A stretch of DNA of 64,000 bases, taken from the NCBI RefSeq assembly GCF_014235845.1, contig NZ_JACJUQ010000007.1, positions 1 through 64,000 on the forward strand, written 5' to 3'. The notes under the pieces are model-generated. The model was given only the letters and a program-made list of their open reading frames with translations, was not told the DNA's origin and did no database searches. The position numbers were made by a program, and so were the translations under genes. This DNA is from Pontivivens nitratireducens (GTDB lineage: Bacteria > Pseudomonadota > Alphaproteobacteria > Rhodobacterales > Rhodobacteraceae). Positions 24,901-34,879 of the stretch are shown here, one piece after another (position 1 is the first letter of the stretch; each line of letters starts with the position of its first letter).

Positions 24901-25056
24901 ATCAGGTCTCCTTTCTGATGCCGGTCACCTATCACCATTGATCGGCTCCGTTCGTGCTGCACCGCGATAAGTGTGCATGTGCCCGAACAATTCAAAGCGC
25001 TTTGACGCCGTGCCGCCTTGCAAGTCTCGCATGGCTCTGACGGCAAAGGGGTATAT

Positions 25057-26337
25057 GTGTGGGGGATGATCCCATCCGCACTGACACACCGCGATTTCCG
25101 CATATATGTCATAGGCAATTTCTTCGGCCTGAATGGCGTGTGGATTCAACGCATTACCATCTCATGGCTCGGCTGGTCGCTAACCGACAGCGCCAGTTTC
25201 GTCGGAATCCTGGCCTTTCTGATGATGCTGCCGACATTGATCTTCGGCCCGTTTCTGGGTGTGATCGCCGACCGAACCGACGTGCGCCGCGCCGCCATCG
25301 GCACACAGGCCGCGCTGTTCGGCGTAAGCTTGGCATTGATGACCGCCTATTTCACAGACCTGCTCAGCGCGGCCGTTCTGGCCGTCTGCGCCGTATCCAT
25401 TGGGCTGGTCACGGCCTTGCACCACCCGATCCGTATGGCCATGGCCCCCCGGCTGGTCCCGATCGAGGCGATCGGGGCCGCCGTGCCGATCATCTCGATC
25501 AACTTCAACCTCTCACGCTTTCTGGGACCCTTCATCGCGGGCACCTTGATCGCCACGATGGGCGTCGGATCGGCTCTGATCGTCAACGCCGCCGCATTCG
25601 TGCCCTTGCTGTTTGCGCTGAACATCATCCGGCCGCGCCCGAAATCCGGCTCGCCAACGGACAGGCTCGGATTTCTGGAGAGCTTCCGCGACGGCATCGC
25701 GCACACCCGTGCCGATCCATTGATCCTGACGGGCATTCTGGTCACCGCGATCACATCCCTGTCCGCGCGCGGCGTGCAGGAGATTCTGCCGGTGATCGCT
25801 GATGGCGCCTTCGCACGGGGGGCATCGGGGCTGGGGCAATTAACGGCGGCTGCGGGGCTGGGGGCAATGGTGTCCTCCATCAGTCTGGCCAGACATCCCA
25901 TCGCCCCGGCGGACGGGCTGCCGCGTGCGTCCCTGATCGGGGCGGCGGCGTCCCTCGTGTTGGTGATCGCGCTGGCCCATGCGCCGTACTGGTGGCTGGC
26001 CCTGCTGTGCACCGCAGGATTGGGCGCGGCGGGAACGCAGGTCGGGGTTGGCATTCAATCCGCAATCCAGATCAGGCTCGACGACGACATGCGCGGCCGG
26101 GTGATGAGCCTGTGGACCACAACGGCCATAGGCGCGACCGCTCTGGGTGCGCTGGCACTGGGGGCCGGTGCGGATGCGTTCGGCCTGAAGCCCGCGCTGG
26201 TCATCGCCGCATTGTTGAGTGCGACGGCCCTTGGCGTGGTATTGCTGCGTTACCGCACGGCCTTGCGGGCCAGGGCATCCAGCCTGTCCAGAAACCGCGA
26301 TCGGTCCGATTTGGAGAACGGCTTGCCCCCGCCTTGA
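25057..26337 (+). CDS. MFS transporter, EntS-like (MFS_3)
   Basis: About 426 residues and 10-12 hydrophobic helices. The order HRDFRIYVIGNFFGLNGVWIQ at the start, followed by a GVIADRTDVRR loop, fits the MFS_3/EntS group of exporters (siderophores, macrolides). I take the GTG at 25057, five bases after AAAGGGG; the ATG at 25066 is the alternative. The last 29 codons overlap the convergent yaiI-like gene. The substrate cannot be predicted. Confidence 0.8.
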   Translation: MWGMIPSALTHRDFRIYVIGNFFGLNGVWIQRITISWLGWSLTDSASFVGILAFLMMLPTLIFGPFLGVIADRTDVRRAAIGTQAALFGVSLALMTAYFTDLLSAAVLAVCAVSIGLVTALHHPIRMAMAPRLVPIEAIGAAVPIISINFNLSRFLGPFIAGTLIATMGVGSALIVNAAAFVPLLFALNIIRPRPKSGSPTDRLGFLESFRDGIAHTRADPLILTGILVTAITSLSARGVQEILPVIADGAFARGASGLGQLTAAAGLGAMVSSISLARHPIAPADGLPRASLIGAAASLVLVIALAHAPYWWLALLCTAGLGAAGTQVGVGIQSAIQIRLDDDMRGRVMSLWTTTAIGATALGALALGAGADAFGLKPALVIAALLSATALGVVLLRYRTALRARASSLSRNRDRSDLENGLPPP

Positions 26338-26696
26338 CGAAACGGATCCGCGGCCCGCAGATCGGTCATCAGATCGCGCATGGCCAGCTGATGCCCGATG
26401 GAGCTTGCTGTGAAGACCTCGCCATCGGGGCGAATCGCAGCGGCCCCCGACTTGATGATCCGGTCGGCCAGGGGGATGTCCGATGTGACGCAGATATCCC
26501 CCGGCCCCGTGCGATCCGCGATCCACTGATCGGCAACATCCGGTCCCGCCTCGACCACGACGGTCTGCACATCCGGGTGCGGATCGGGCCGGATGCCACC
26601 ATTGGACACCACGAAAACCCGCAGCTTGTAGCGGTGCGCGACCTTCTTGGCCTCATCCTTGACCGGGCAGGCATCCGCATCGATGTAGAGGGGCAT
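26250..26696 (-). CDS. YaiI/YqxD family protein (UPF0178, DUF188)
   Basis: 148-residue protein with a PIN-like nuclease fold. The start [12 protein letters not shown] and the segment [15 protein letters not shown] are the diagnostic Asp-rich motifs; [18 protein letters not shown] follows. Biochemical role is unknown. The ATG at 26696 has AGGA upstream. Its last 88 bases overlap the convergent MFS gene. A head-to-head gap of 56 bases separates it from trpS. Confidence 0.87.
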   Translation of the reverse strand: MPLYIDADACPVKDEAKKVAHRYKLRVFVVSNGGIRPDPHPDVQTVVVEAGPDVADQWIADRTGPGDICVTSDIPLADRIIKSGAAAIRPDGEVFTASSIGHQLAMRDLMTDLRAADPFRQGGGKPFSKSDRSRFLDRLDALARKAVR

Positions 26697-26752
26697 TGGC
26701 AAATCCTGCTCAAAACGCGATAACGCATCCGATCTATCCCGAGGGCTTATCG

Positions 26753-27766
26753 ATGACCAGCTTCACCCCACGCGTTTTTTCCGGCATCCAGCCGACCAAC
26801 CACCTGCAGCTCGGCAACTATCTGGGCGCGGTGAAACGTTTCGTCGCCATGCAGAACGACGGGATGGAGACGATCTATTGCATCGTCGATCAGCACGCGA
26901 TCACCGCGAGCTTTCAAAACCCCGCCGATCTGCGCCACGCCACGAGGGAGCTTGCCTCCGCCTATCTGGCCTGCGGTCTGGACCCGGCGAAATCCGTCCT
27001 GTTCAATCAAAGCCAGGTGCCCGCGCACAGCCAGCTTGCCTGGGTGTTCAACTGCGTCGCGCGCATGGGCTGGATGAACCGGATGACCCAGTTCAAGGAC
27101 AAGGCCGGCAAGAACGCCGAAAAAGCCTCCCTCGGCCTCTACGCCTATCCAGCCCTGATGGCTGCCGACATCCTGCTCTACCATGCGACGCATGTGCCGG
27201 TGGGTGAGGATCAGAAGCAGCACGTTGAGCTGACCCGCGACATCGCGGCGAAGTTCAACCACGATTACGGTGTCGACTTCTTCCCCGAGACCCAGCCCAT
27301 CATCGAGGGGGCGGCCACCCGCGTCATGTCCCTGCGCGACGGCACCAAGAAGATGTCGAAATCCGACCCCTCCGACGCCAGCCGCATCAACCTGACCGAC
27401 GATGCCGACACCATCGCCAAGAAGATTCGCAAGGCCAAGACCGACCCCGAGCCGCTGCCCGAAACCGTCGGGGGGCTGGCCGACCGCCCCGAGGCCCGCA
27501 ATCTGGTGAACATCTACGCCGCCCTTGCCGAAATCACCGCAGCAGACGTCATCGCGCAGCATGGCGGCTCACAATTCGGCAGCTTCAAGCCCGCGCTCGC
27601 CGACCTCGCCGTTGACAAGCTGGCGCCGATAAGCACCGAAATGGCCCGCCTGATGGGCGATGTAACCGAGATCGACCGCGTGTTGTCCCAAGGGGCGGAG
27701 CGTGCCGCCGCCATGGCCGAGCCGATCATCGCGCAGACCTACGACATCGTGGGCTTCGTCCGCTGA
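26753..27766 (+). CDS. trpS: Tryptophanyl-tRNA synthetase
   Basis: Charges tRNA-Trp with tryptophan. 337 residues, standard for the bacterial enzyme. The class I HIGH-equivalent is in [16 protein letters not shown] and the KMSKS loop is [13 protein letters not shown]. The tryptophan pocket helix [17 protein letters not shown] is intact. ATG at 26753 follows GAGGG. Confidence 0.96.
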   Translation: MTSFTPRVFSGIQPTNHLQLGNYLGAVKRFVAMQNDGMETIYCIVDQHAITASFQNPADLRHATRELASAYLACGLDPAKSVLFNQSQVPAHSQLAWVFNCVARMGWMNRMTQFKDKAGKNAEKASLGLYAYPALMAADILLYHATHVPVGEDQKQHVELTRDIAAKFNHDYGVDFFPETQPIIEGAATRVMSLRDGTKKMSKSDPSDASRINLTDDADTIAKKIRKAKTDPEPLPETVGGLADRPEARNLVNIYAALAEITAADVIAQHGGSQFGSFKPALADLAVDKLAPISTEMARLMGDVTEIDRVLSQGAERAAAMAEPIIAQTYDIVGFVR

Positions 27767-27769
27767 GCG

Positions 27770-27802
27770 TTTCACTTTCGCCAAATATCCCCGCCGGAGG
27801 CG
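27770..27802 (+). repeat. Intergenic repeat, copy 1
   Basis: The run TTTCACTTTCGCCAAATATC continues into CCCGCCGGAGGCG just after the trpS stop. Nearly the same 33-base element occurs on the minus strand at 36217-36253, also just after a stop codon. A partial copy (CAAATATCCCCGC) lies at 17542-17554. Confidence 0.65.
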
Positions 27803-27823
27803 CATCTTGCGATATGCGCCTCC
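27796..27823. terminator. Hairpin between convergent trpS and oppDF
   Basis: GGAGGCGCAT (27796-27805) pairs perfectly with ATGCGCCTCC (27814-27823) across an 8-base loop. Probably a shared terminator although no T-run follows. It uses the end of the intergenic repeat as its left arm. Confidence 0.5.
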
Positions 27824-27838
27824 GCCGATTGTCCAGCC

Positions 27839-29467
27839 TCAGCCTGCCTTCTCCAGCAACAGTGATTTCAGATCGAAGGCCGCGCGCATCAGATCGCGTG
27901 TATAGGCGGTCGCCGGGGTGTCGAATATCTGCGCCGTGGGGCCTTCCTCGACCACCACGCCCTCCTTCATCACCATCACGTAATCGCTAAGCGCGCGCAC
28001 CACCGCCAGATCGTGACTGATGAAGATGTAGCTCAACCCGTATTCCACCTGTATCCGACGCAGCAGTTCGATCACCTGCTTTTGCACGGACCGATCCAGC
28101 GCGGATGTCGGCTCGTCCAGCACGATCACATCGGGGCGCAAGATCACCGCGCGGGCGATGGCGATCCGCTGGCGCTGACCGCCTGAAAATTCATGTGGGA
28201 AGCGGTTTCGGAACGATTCCTCCAGCCCCACATCCTTCAGCGCCTGCGAGACCTTCGCGTTGCGCAGATCGCGCGTCAGGTTTGGCTCATGCACGCTCAA
28301 CCCCTCGGCAACGATCTCCCCCACCGTCATGCGGGGTGAGAGGGAGCCGTAGGGGTCCTGAAACACCATTTGCAGCTCGTCGCGGTACTTGCGCATTCCG
28401 GCGCGGTCCAACCCGTCAATGCGGTCGCCCTGATAGACGATCCGCCCCTCGGATGGCAGCAATTGCAGCAGGGCGCGGCCCAGCGTGGACTTGCCGGACC
28501 CGGATTCGCCCACCACGCCGATCGTCTGCCCCTTGTGTAGCGCCAGCGAGATACCGTCGACGGCTGTCAGGGTCGTATCCTTCGAGAACAGGCCCGCAGG
28601 CGTGCCGAAGGTGACGCGCACATCGTCGCCTTGCAGCAGCACCGGGGCCCCCTCGGCCACCGGGGCCTTGGTTCCGTCCGGCTCCGCCGCCAGCAGCATC
28701 CGGGTATAATCCGTCTGCGGATTGCCGAAGATCGCCTCCGTCGGGCCTTCCTCCTCCAGCAGGCCCTTGCGCATCACGTAGACCCGGTCGGCGAAGGCCT
28801 CGACGATGGTCAGATCGTGGGTGATGAACAGGATCGACATGCCCAGCCGCGCCTGCAATTCCGCGAGCAGTTCCAGGATCTCCGCCTGAATGGTCACATC
28901 CAGCGCCGTTGTCGGCTCATCCGCGATCAGCAGGTCGGGGTCATTGGCCAGAGCCATCGCGATCATCACCCGCTGGCGCTGACCGCCCGACATCTCATGC
29001 GGATAGGCCCGCAGCTTCGCCTCGGGGTTGGGGATCTGGACCAGTTTCAGCAGCTCCAGCGCCCGCGCCATCGCGGCCTTCACGCTGAGCCCCCCGTGCA
29101 CCCGCAACGGTTCAATCAACTGATCACCAATCCGGTACAGCGGATCGAGCGATGTCATCGGCTCCTGAAAGATCATCGTGATCTTGGCTCCGCGCAGGTC
29201 GTTGAGCGCGCGCGGCGCCAGCGTCAGCAGGTCGGTTCCGCGATAGCGCACCGCCCCCTCGGCCCGACCATTGCCCGCCAGCAACCCCATGGCCGCCATC
29301 ATGATCTGCGACTTGCCCGAACCGGACTCCCCCACCACGGCGACGGTTTCCCCCGCCATGACATGCATGGACACGCCCCGCACCGCGTTCACCGGCCCGT
29401 CCGCCGTGTCGAAGGTCACCCGGATGTCGTCGATTTCCAAAACAGGTTGGGTCACTTTGCTCTCCAT
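27839..29467 (-). CDS. Peptide ABC transporter, fused double ATPase (OppDF/YejF type)
   Basis: Two complete ATPase modules in one protein of about 542 residues. First: [39 protein letters not shown]. Second: [39 protein letters not shown]. Fused ATPases are typical of YejF/GsiA-type importers. The start is ambiguous: in-frame ATGs at 29467, 29494 and 29521 each sit behind an identical AAGGATCGGTGA ribosome-site/stop-like box, because a 27-base unit is tandemly repeated. I give the homology-like start 29467; re-initiation after the oppC stop would favour 29521, adding 18 residues. Confidence 0.9.
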   Translation of the reverse strand: MESKVTQPVLEIDDIRVTFDTADGPVNAVRGVSMHVMAGETVAVVGESGSGKSQIMMAAMGLLAGNGRAEGAVRYRGTDLLTLAPRALNDLRGAKITMIFQEPMTSLDPLYRIGDQLIEPLRVHGGLSVKAAMARALELLKLVQIPNPEAKLRAYPHEMSGGQRQRVMIAMALANDPDLLIADEPTTALDVTIQAEILELLAELQARLGMSILFITHDLTIVEAFADRVYVMRKGLLEEEGPTEAIFGNPQTDYTRMLLAAEPDGTKAPVAEGAPVLLQGDDVRVTFGTPAGLFSKDTTLTAVDGISLALHKGQTIGVVGESGSGKSTLGRALLQLLPSEGRIVYQGDRIDGLDRAGMRKYRDELQMVFQDPYGSLSPRMTVGEIVAEGLSVHEPNLTRDLRNAKVSQALKDVGLEESFRNRFPHEFSGGQRQRIAIARAVILRPDVIVLDEPTSALDRSVQKQVIELLRRIQVEYGLSYIFISHDLAVVRALSDYVMVMKEGVVVEEGPTAQIFDTPATAYTRDLMRAAFDLKSLLLEKAG

Positions 29468-29468
29468 A

Positions 29469-29537
29469 TCACCGATCCTTCGGCCAGAGTTCATCTCACC
29501 GATCCTTCGGCCAGGATTCATATCACCGATCCTTTGG
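29469..29537. repeat. 27-base tandem repeat at the oppC/oppDF junction
   Basis: Copies begin at 29469, 29496 and 29523 (period exactly 27), the core being TCACCGATCCTTCGGCCAG on the plus strand; the third is partial and lies in the oppC end. On the minus strand each copy contains AAGGATCGGTGA then ATG one base later. The period is a multiple of three, so all three ATGs share the oppDF frame. Confidence 0.85.
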
Positions 29538-30656
29538 ATCGAGCGCATCGCGCAGGCCATCGCCCAGGAAATTCAGCGCGAACAACAGGATCGTCAGCGT
29601 CAGCGCCGGGAAGATCAGCATGTCGGGCGCGTTCTGCATGTTCTTCGCCCCCTCGGAAATCAGCACCCCCAGCGAGGTCAGCGGTTCCTGCACACCCAGC
29701 CCCAGGAAGGACAGGAAGCTTTCCAGCAGGATTACCTTGGGGATCAGCAGCGTCATGTAGATGATGACGGTGCCCAGCGTGTTGGGGATGATGTGCCGTT
29801 TCAGGATCGCGCCTGATCCGACGCCCAGTGCCTCCGCCGCCTGCACGAATTCCCGACGGCGCAGGGACAGCGTCTGCCCGCGCACGATCCGCGCCATGTC
29901 CAGCCATTCGACACAGCCCACCGCGATGAACATCAGCACCACGTTCCGGCCGAAGAACACCACCAGCAGGATCACGAAGAAGATGAAGGGCAGCGAATAC
30001 AGCACGTCCACCACGCGCATCATCATGTTGTCGGTCCGCCCGCCCAGAAAGCCCGCCGTAGCACCGTAGAGCACCCCGATCACCAGCGCGACCCCCGCCG
30101 CCAGCAGACCGATCCCCAGTGACACGCGCAGAGAGATCAGGACACGGCTGAACAGATCGCGCCCGTTGGCATCTGTGCCGAACAGGAAATACAGCCGGTC
30201 CACATCGGCCTGCATCTCAATCCGGTTGCCATCGTCGGAAACCTCCACCACGCGGGCGTTGGTGAACAGGTCGGAGCGGTCCAGATAGCGCGTCACACGC
30301 TCATCCACGCCGCGCTCGGACGTGCCGATCACGGTCAGCACCTCGCCGTTCATCTCAACCAGTTCCAGATCCAGCCGCGCCCGGCGCAGGGCGCTCTGCG
30401 CCTCGGGGATCACGTCATCCGCGCGCGGATAGGCGCTGATCGAGGCGGGAACCTTGACATAGGCGGGATAAACCTCGGCATAGTCATGCGGCGCAATCAT
30501 CGGGCCGAAGATCCCGCACAGCCCCAGAAAGCCCAGCACGAAGATCGACAGCATCGCCGCCACGTTCTTGCGCAGGCGAATCAATGCTGTCTGCCACAGC
30601 GAGCGGCTCTTCACCTCCGGCACCATCCCGGCGGACACTTCCGTCATATCAGTCAT
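29523..30656 (-). CDS. oppC: Peptide ABC transporter permease, OppC/YejE type
   Basis: 377-residue inner-membrane permease. A first helix near residue 35-57 is followed by a periplasmic insert of about 100 residues, then the conserved block LFGTDANGRDLFSRVLISLR and five more helices with the ATPase-docking loop QAAEALGVGSGAILKRHIIPN. OppC proteins are usually near 300 residues; the insert explains the extra length. Overlaps oppB by eight bases. Confidence 0.9.
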   Translation of the reverse strand: MTDMTEVSAGMVPEVKSRSLWQTALIRLRKNVAAMLSIFVLGFLGLCGIFGPMIAPHDYAEVYPAYVKVPASISAYPRADDVIPEAQSALRRARLDLELVEMNGEVLTVIGTSERGVDERVTRYLDRSDLFTNARVVEVSDDGNRIEMQADVDRLYFLFGTDANGRDLFSRVLISLRVSLGIGLLAAGVALVIGVLYGATAGFLGGRTDNMMMRVVDVLYSLPFIFFVILLVVFFGRNVVLMFIAVGCVEWLDMARIVRGQTLSLRRREFVQAAEALGVGSGAILKRHIIPNTLGTVIIYMTLLIPKVILLESFLSFLGLGVQEPLTSLGVLISEGAKNMQNAPDMLIFPALTLTILLFALNFLGDGLRDALDPKDR

Positions 30657-31566
30657 AGCGAACCCTCGGGTCGAGTAAGGCGTAGAGCAAATCCACGATC
30701 AGGTTGAAGATCACGACGAACAGCGCGACCACGATCACAGTGCCCATTACCAACGTGTAATCGCGGTTCAGCGCGCCTTGCACGAAGTAGCGTCCGATGC
30801 CCGGAATGCCGAAGATCTGCTCGACAACGATGGACCCGGTCAGCAGGGCCGCCGCTGCCGGTCCCATATAACTGATCGCGGGCAGGCAAGCGGCGCGCAG
30901 CGCGTGCTTGATGACGATCATCCGCGTGGGCAGGCCATAGGCCCGCGCCGTGCGCACATGGTCCGATCGCAGCGCCTCGATCATCGCGCCACGGATCAGA
31001 CGCGCCACAACCGCGATCTGCGGCAGGGACAGCGCGATCACAGGCAAGACGTAGCTTTGCCAACCGTTCAGCCCGCCTGCGGGGAAAATGTCGAAATACA
31101 GCGCGAAAACCAGCAGCAACACCGGTGCCACCACGAAGTTCGGGATGGTGATGCCGAAGGTCGCCACCGCGATTACCCCGTAATCCACCGCCGAGTTCTG
31201 CCGCAGCGCCGCGATGGAGCCGAGCGCGGAGCCGACCAGCATCGCCAGGGCCAGCGCCATGCCCCCCAGCTTGATCGAGACCGGCAATCCGATGGCCAGG
31301 ATCTGATGTACCTTTAGATCGCGGTACACGAAGCTGGGCCCCATATCGCCCCGCACCAGATTGCCCAGATAGATCACGTATTGCTTCCACAACGGCTCAT
31401 CCAGACCGAAGGTCGCGTTGAGGTTGGCCATCACCGTCGCCTCCAGCGCGCGCTCCTGATCGAAGGGGCCGCCGGGTGCCAGGCGCATCATGAAGAACGC
31501 CGCAGTGATGATGAAGAATAGGGTTGGAATGGCGCCCAGTAGACGCCTGATCGCATATGAAAGCAT
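30649..31566 (-). CDS. oppB: Peptide ABC transporter permease, OppB type
   Basis: 305-residue permease with six predicted helices. The first (RRLLGAIPTLFFIITAAFFMM) and the loop HALRAACLPAISYMGPAAAAL are typical of DppB/OppB. RLAPGGPFDQERAL is the conserved periplasmic motif after helix 1. Part of the order oppA-oppB-oppC-oppDF; it starts 62 bases after oppA. Confidence 0.92.
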   Translation of the reverse strand: MLSYAIRRLLGAIPTLFFIITAAFFMMRLAPGGPFDQERALEATVMANLNATFGLDEPLWKQYVIYLGNLVRGDMGPSFVYRDLKVHQILAIGLPVSIKLGGMALALAMLVGSALGSIAALRQNSAVDYGVIAVATFGITIPNFVVAPVLLLVFALYFDIFPAGGLNGWQSYVLPVIALSLPQIAVVARLIRGAMIEALRSDHVRTARAYGLPTRMIVIKHALRAACLPAISYMGPAAAALLTGSIVVEQIFGIPGIGRYFVQGALNRDYTLVMGTVIVVALFVVIFNLIVDLLYALLDPRVRYD

Positions 31567-31628
31567 GTCAATACGCCCGATAGGTGATGCGCCGCCCCCG
31601 CCATGGGGACGGCGCGGTTGTCACAGCC

Positions 31629-33218
31629 TTACTCGGCGATGCTCAGGAACCGTGTCGCGTGCACGTTCTGGATGTTGTCCTCCCACCCGTGCAGGTCGTC
31701 GGACACCATCGAGCGGGACGAGTAATACAGCAGCGGGATCTGCGGTGTATCGGCCAGGAACATCCGCTCGGCCTCGGCCAGAATCTCGGCCCGGGCGTCC
31801 AGATCCGTCTCGGCTGCGGCCTTGTCCATCAGGGCGTCGTACTCGGGATTCTGATAGGCCGGGTAGTTGAAGCCGTCATTGTCGGATTCGACCAGGAACA
31901 GGAAGTTCTGCGGATCCGAATAATCCCCGATCCAGCCCGCCCGTGCGACGTCGAAATCCTTCTCGTCGCGCAGCATGGCGTAGTGGGCGGAGGCGTCGCG
32001 CACGTTATACGTCGTCTCGATCCCCAGAATGGACCACATATCCGCGATGGCGGTGGCCGCGTTGCGGTGATTTTCCGACGTGTTGTAGGAAATTTCGACG
32101 GTCAGGGGCGTGTCAGGGCCGTAGCCGGCTTCCTCCATCAGCGCGATCGCCGCATCCTCACGGTCCAGCATGGACATGTCGGCCCAGTCGAAGCGGGGCG
32201 AATCCTCGACATAGTTGCCGATGCCCGGCGGCACGAAGCTTTCGGCCGGAACCATGGTGCCGGTAAAGATTTCTTCGGCCAGGAATTCCCGGTCGATGAC
32301 CATCGACATCGCCTGACGCACGCGCGGGTCGTCGAACGGCTCACGCGTGGTGTTCACGGAATAATAATAGGTGCCCAGATACGGCGCGATGCGCACGTTG
32401 TCGCCGTAATCTTCCTTCAGCCGGTTGATGTCCTCCGCCGGCAGGTCGGAGCATGAATGCACTTCGCCCGCCTCCCAACGGCGCACGCAGGTTGCGCGAT
32501 CCTCGAAGGGCAGGAATTCCACCGTTTCGATGCTGACACTGTCGGCGCTATGGAACTCGGGGTTCTTGTTCAGAACGATCTTGTCGCCGAGCGAGAATTC
32601 TTCGAGCGTATAGGCCCCGTTCGAGACGTGGTTCTGCGGCTGCACGAAATCCGCGCCAAATTCCTCGACCGTGCCCGGATGCACCGGCAGGCCGGTCTGG
32701 TGGGTCAGCAATTCCAGGAAAAACGGCGTCGGCTGCTCCAGATTGACCTGAAGCGTATGATCGTCTAGCGCCACGACACCCAGCGTCTCGGGCTCGGCCT
32801 CACCTGAGTTGATCGCGAGGGCATTCTTGATCGGGTACAGGATATTAGCGTATTTCGCGCCAGTCTCAGGATTCATGATCCGCTGTAGGGAATACACGAA
32901 ATCGCCCGCGACGACGGGATCGCCATTCGACCACTTCGCATCGTCGCGCAGGTTGAACGTATAGGACAGACCGTCGAGAGAGACCTCCCAATCCGCCGCC
33001 ACGCCGGGCACGACATTGGCGGAGGCGTCGTAGACCACCAGACCTTCGAACATGTCACGCAGCAGATTCGCCTCGACCACGGTCGAAGTCTTGTGCTGGT
33101 CGAGCGTTTCAGGGTCGCCGTCCGAACCGCGAAAATAGGTCTGTGCAACGGCCTGCGATCCGATGGTCAACGCCAGAACGGACGTAAGCACCGCTGTATT
33201 CAGGATAGAGCGAGGCAT
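31629..33218 (-). CDS. oppA: Periplasmic peptide-binding protein, OppA family
   Basis: 529-residue substrate receptor (SBP family 5). A signal peptide (ILNTAVLTSVLALTIGSQAVA) ends near residue 25; the mature part opens FRGSDGDPETLDQHK and carries LRDDAKWSNGDPVVAGDFVY, the family hallmark. OppA-like length and motifs suggest oligopeptides, perhaps murein peptides. ATG at 33218 follows GGGAGATT; the 31-residue upstream extension is not coding-like. First gene of the operon. Confidence 0.91.
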   Translation of the reverse strand: MPRSILNTAVLTSVLALTIGSQAVAQTYFRGSDGDPETLDQHKTSTVVEANLLRDMFEGLVVYDASANVVPGVAADWEVSLDGLSYTFNLRDDAKWSNGDPVVAGDFVYSLQRIMNPETGAKYANILYPIKNALAINSGEAEPETLGVVALDDHTLQVNLEQPTPFFLELLTHQTGLPVHPGTVEEFGADFVQPQNHVSNGAYTLEEFSLGDKIVLNKNPEFHSADSVSIETVEFLPFEDRATCVRRWEAGEVHSCSDLPAEDINRLKEDYGDNVRIAPYLGTYYYSVNTTREPFDDPRVRQAMSMVIDREFLAEEIFTGTMVPAESFVPPGIGNYVEDSPRFDWADMSMLDREDAAIALMEEAGYGPDTPLTVEISYNTSENHRNAATAIADMWSILGIETTYNVRDASAHYAMLRDEKDFDVARAGWIGDYSDPQNFLFLVESDNDGFNYPAYQNPEYDALMDKAAAETDLDARAEILAEAERMFLADTPQIPLLYYSSRSMVSDDLHGWEDNIQNVHATRFLSIAE

Positions 33219-33410
33219 CAGTAATCTCCCTGTGGTTGAATGGTCTGTCTGAAATGCTGACCCAATGACAGGAAGGTTGCAAGATGGCGTCATCACGGGA
33301 CGTCGAGTCATCCCCGAACGAAAAAGCAGAATTTCACTGCGCTCCGCGTTCGGGAATTGCCTGCATAAATGCCCCAGGCGCCCGCGCGGTCGCGACGGTG
33401 ATCGCCTGCT

Positions 33411-34343
33411 TCAGCCTTGCGGCGCGAGGCACCATTTCAGGACCGCCTTTTGCGCATGGACCCGGTTCTCAGCCTCGTCGAACACCACGGATTGCGGGCC
33501 GTCCATCACGGCATCGGTGACTTCCTCACCCCGGTGGGCCGGCAGGCAATGCATGAACAGCGCCTGCGGACCGGCCGCGGCCATCAATCGTTCGTTCACC
33601 TGATAGGGTTGCAACAGGTTGTGACGCCGCTCACGCGCCTCGTCTGCGTCATGCATCGAAACCCATGTATCCGCGACCACCAGATCGGCCCCGGCCACAG
33701 CACTTGCCGCGTCACGCTCGATCCGTACATCGACGCCCTTGGATCTGGCGAAGGCGATGGCCTCCTCGTCGGGGTCCAGGGCCTCGGGGCCTGCGAAGGT
33801 GAAGTCGAACCCGAACTGGCCTGCGGCATGCAGGAACGAGGCGCAGACATTGTTGCCATCGCCGGTCCAGACCACACGCTTTCCGCGAATCGGGCCGCGA
33901 TGTTCCTCGAAGGTCAGGATGTCGGCCATGATCTGGCAGGGATGCGTTCTGTCGGTCAGCCCGTTGATGACGGGCACGCTGGCGGCCTCTGCCATCTCCA
34001 GCAAAGTCTGCTCGGCAAAGGTGCGGATCATGATCAGATCGACGTAGCGGCTCAACACCCGCGCGGTGTCCGCGATACTCTCCCCATGGCCCAGCTGCAT
34101 TTCGGCACCGCTCAGCACCATGGTCTGCCCGCCCATCTGGCGCACGCCCAGATCGAAAGAGGTGCGGGTGCGTGTGGACGGCTTCTCAAAGATCAACGCG
34201 ACCATACGGTCCTTGAGCGGCTGATCCGCGTCGGGGGCGCCCTTGGGCTGACCGGCGCGCGCGTCCTTCACGGCGCGGGCGTCGTCGATCATGTCGCGCA
34301 ACGCGTTCGCATCGGTCATGTGCAGATCGAGGAAATGTCTCAT
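33411..34343 (-). CDS. argF: Ornithine carbamoyltransferase
   Basis: Arginine biosynthesis enzyme making citrulline from ornithine and carbamoyl phosphate. 310 residues. Carbamoyl-phosphate site [15 protein letters not shown], ornithine-site residues in [13 protein letters not shown], and [14 protein letters not shown]. The ATG overlaps the preceding acetyltransferase stop (ATGA), so the three arg-operon genes are translationally coupled. Confidence 0.96.
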   Translation of the reverse strand: MRHFLDLHMTDANALRDMIDDARAVKDARAGQPKGAPDADQPLKDRMVALIFEKPSTRTRTSFDLGVRQMGGQTMVLSGAEMQLGHGESIADTARVLSRYVDLIMIRTFAEQTLLEMAEAASVPVINGLTDRTHPCQIMADILTFEEHRGPIRGKRVVWTGDGNNVCASFLHAAGQFGFDFTFAGPEALDPDEEAIAFARSKGVDVRIERDAASAVAGADLVVADTWVSMHDADEARERRHNLLQPYQVNERLMAAAGPQALFMHCLPAHRGEEVTDAVMDGPQSVVFDEAENRVHAQKAVLKWCLAPQG

Positions 34344-34879
34344 GTCGTCGTCCTTCCGGGGGCCTGTCCCCCATGGAATGTCATTACCCGCACCGGGGTT
34401 GCCTGCTCGCCCTGCGTGATCGTTTCGCCAGCGAATCCGGCTTTCTCATATGCCGATACCGCCTTCAAGTTGGCGGGATCGGGATCGACCGCGACGCACG
34501 GCGCGCCCGCCGCGATCAGCTCCCCGGCCCTGGCCCGCAGATAGCCCGGCGCGTGCCCCTGCCCCAGATAGGCGGGATCGCCCAGAAAGGTGTCCATCGC
34601 CCGACTGCCCGCAGGCAGGTGAGCATATTGTGGAATGCCCTCGTGATGCACATTCCGATCCTGAACATAGGCGAAGGGTGCGCCGTCCAGCCAGACCATT
34701 CGCATATCGGTCCGGCCCTGATCCAGATCCAGCTTCAGATCGTTGTCGATCAGGGCCAGTTCCCTGTCCGCCGGTCCCCACCACCCGCCGATATGCGGGT
34801 GGGACAACCATGTGGCGATCAGCGGGAAATCCGAACGTGTCACCGGAACGAACCGATAGTCACGCAGCATGACAGTCAC
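34340..34879 (-). CDS. GNAT acetyltransferase, AAC(6')-like, inside the arg operon
   Basis: 179-residue GNAT-fold protein. [18 protein letters not shown] at the N-terminus and [14 protein letters not shown] are shared with aminoglycoside 6'-N-acetyltransferases and related GNATs; [13 protein letters not shown] is the acetyl-CoA pyrophosphate loop. The GTG start at 34879 overlaps the argD stop, and its own stop overlaps the argF start. The tight coupling argues for a role with arginine or ornithine intermediates (for example an N-acetyltransferase step) rather than drug resistance, but that is inference. Substrate unknown. ATG at 34870 is the alternative start. Confidence 0.82.
   Translation of the reverse strand: MTVMLRDYRFVPVTRSDFPLIATWLSHPHIGGWWGPADRELALIDNDLKLDLDQGRTDMRMVWLDGAPFAYVQDRNVHHEGIPQYAHLPAGSRAMDTFLGDPAYLGQGHAPGYLRARAGELIAAGAPCVAVDPDPANLKAVSAYEKAGFAGETITQGEQATPVRVMTFHGGQAPGRTTT

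Noticed and set aside
34340-34879. Acquired aminoglycoside resistance gene
   Set aside because: Resemblance to AAC(6') is real, but base composition matches the neighbours and both ends overlap arginine genes, so recent acquisition is not supported.
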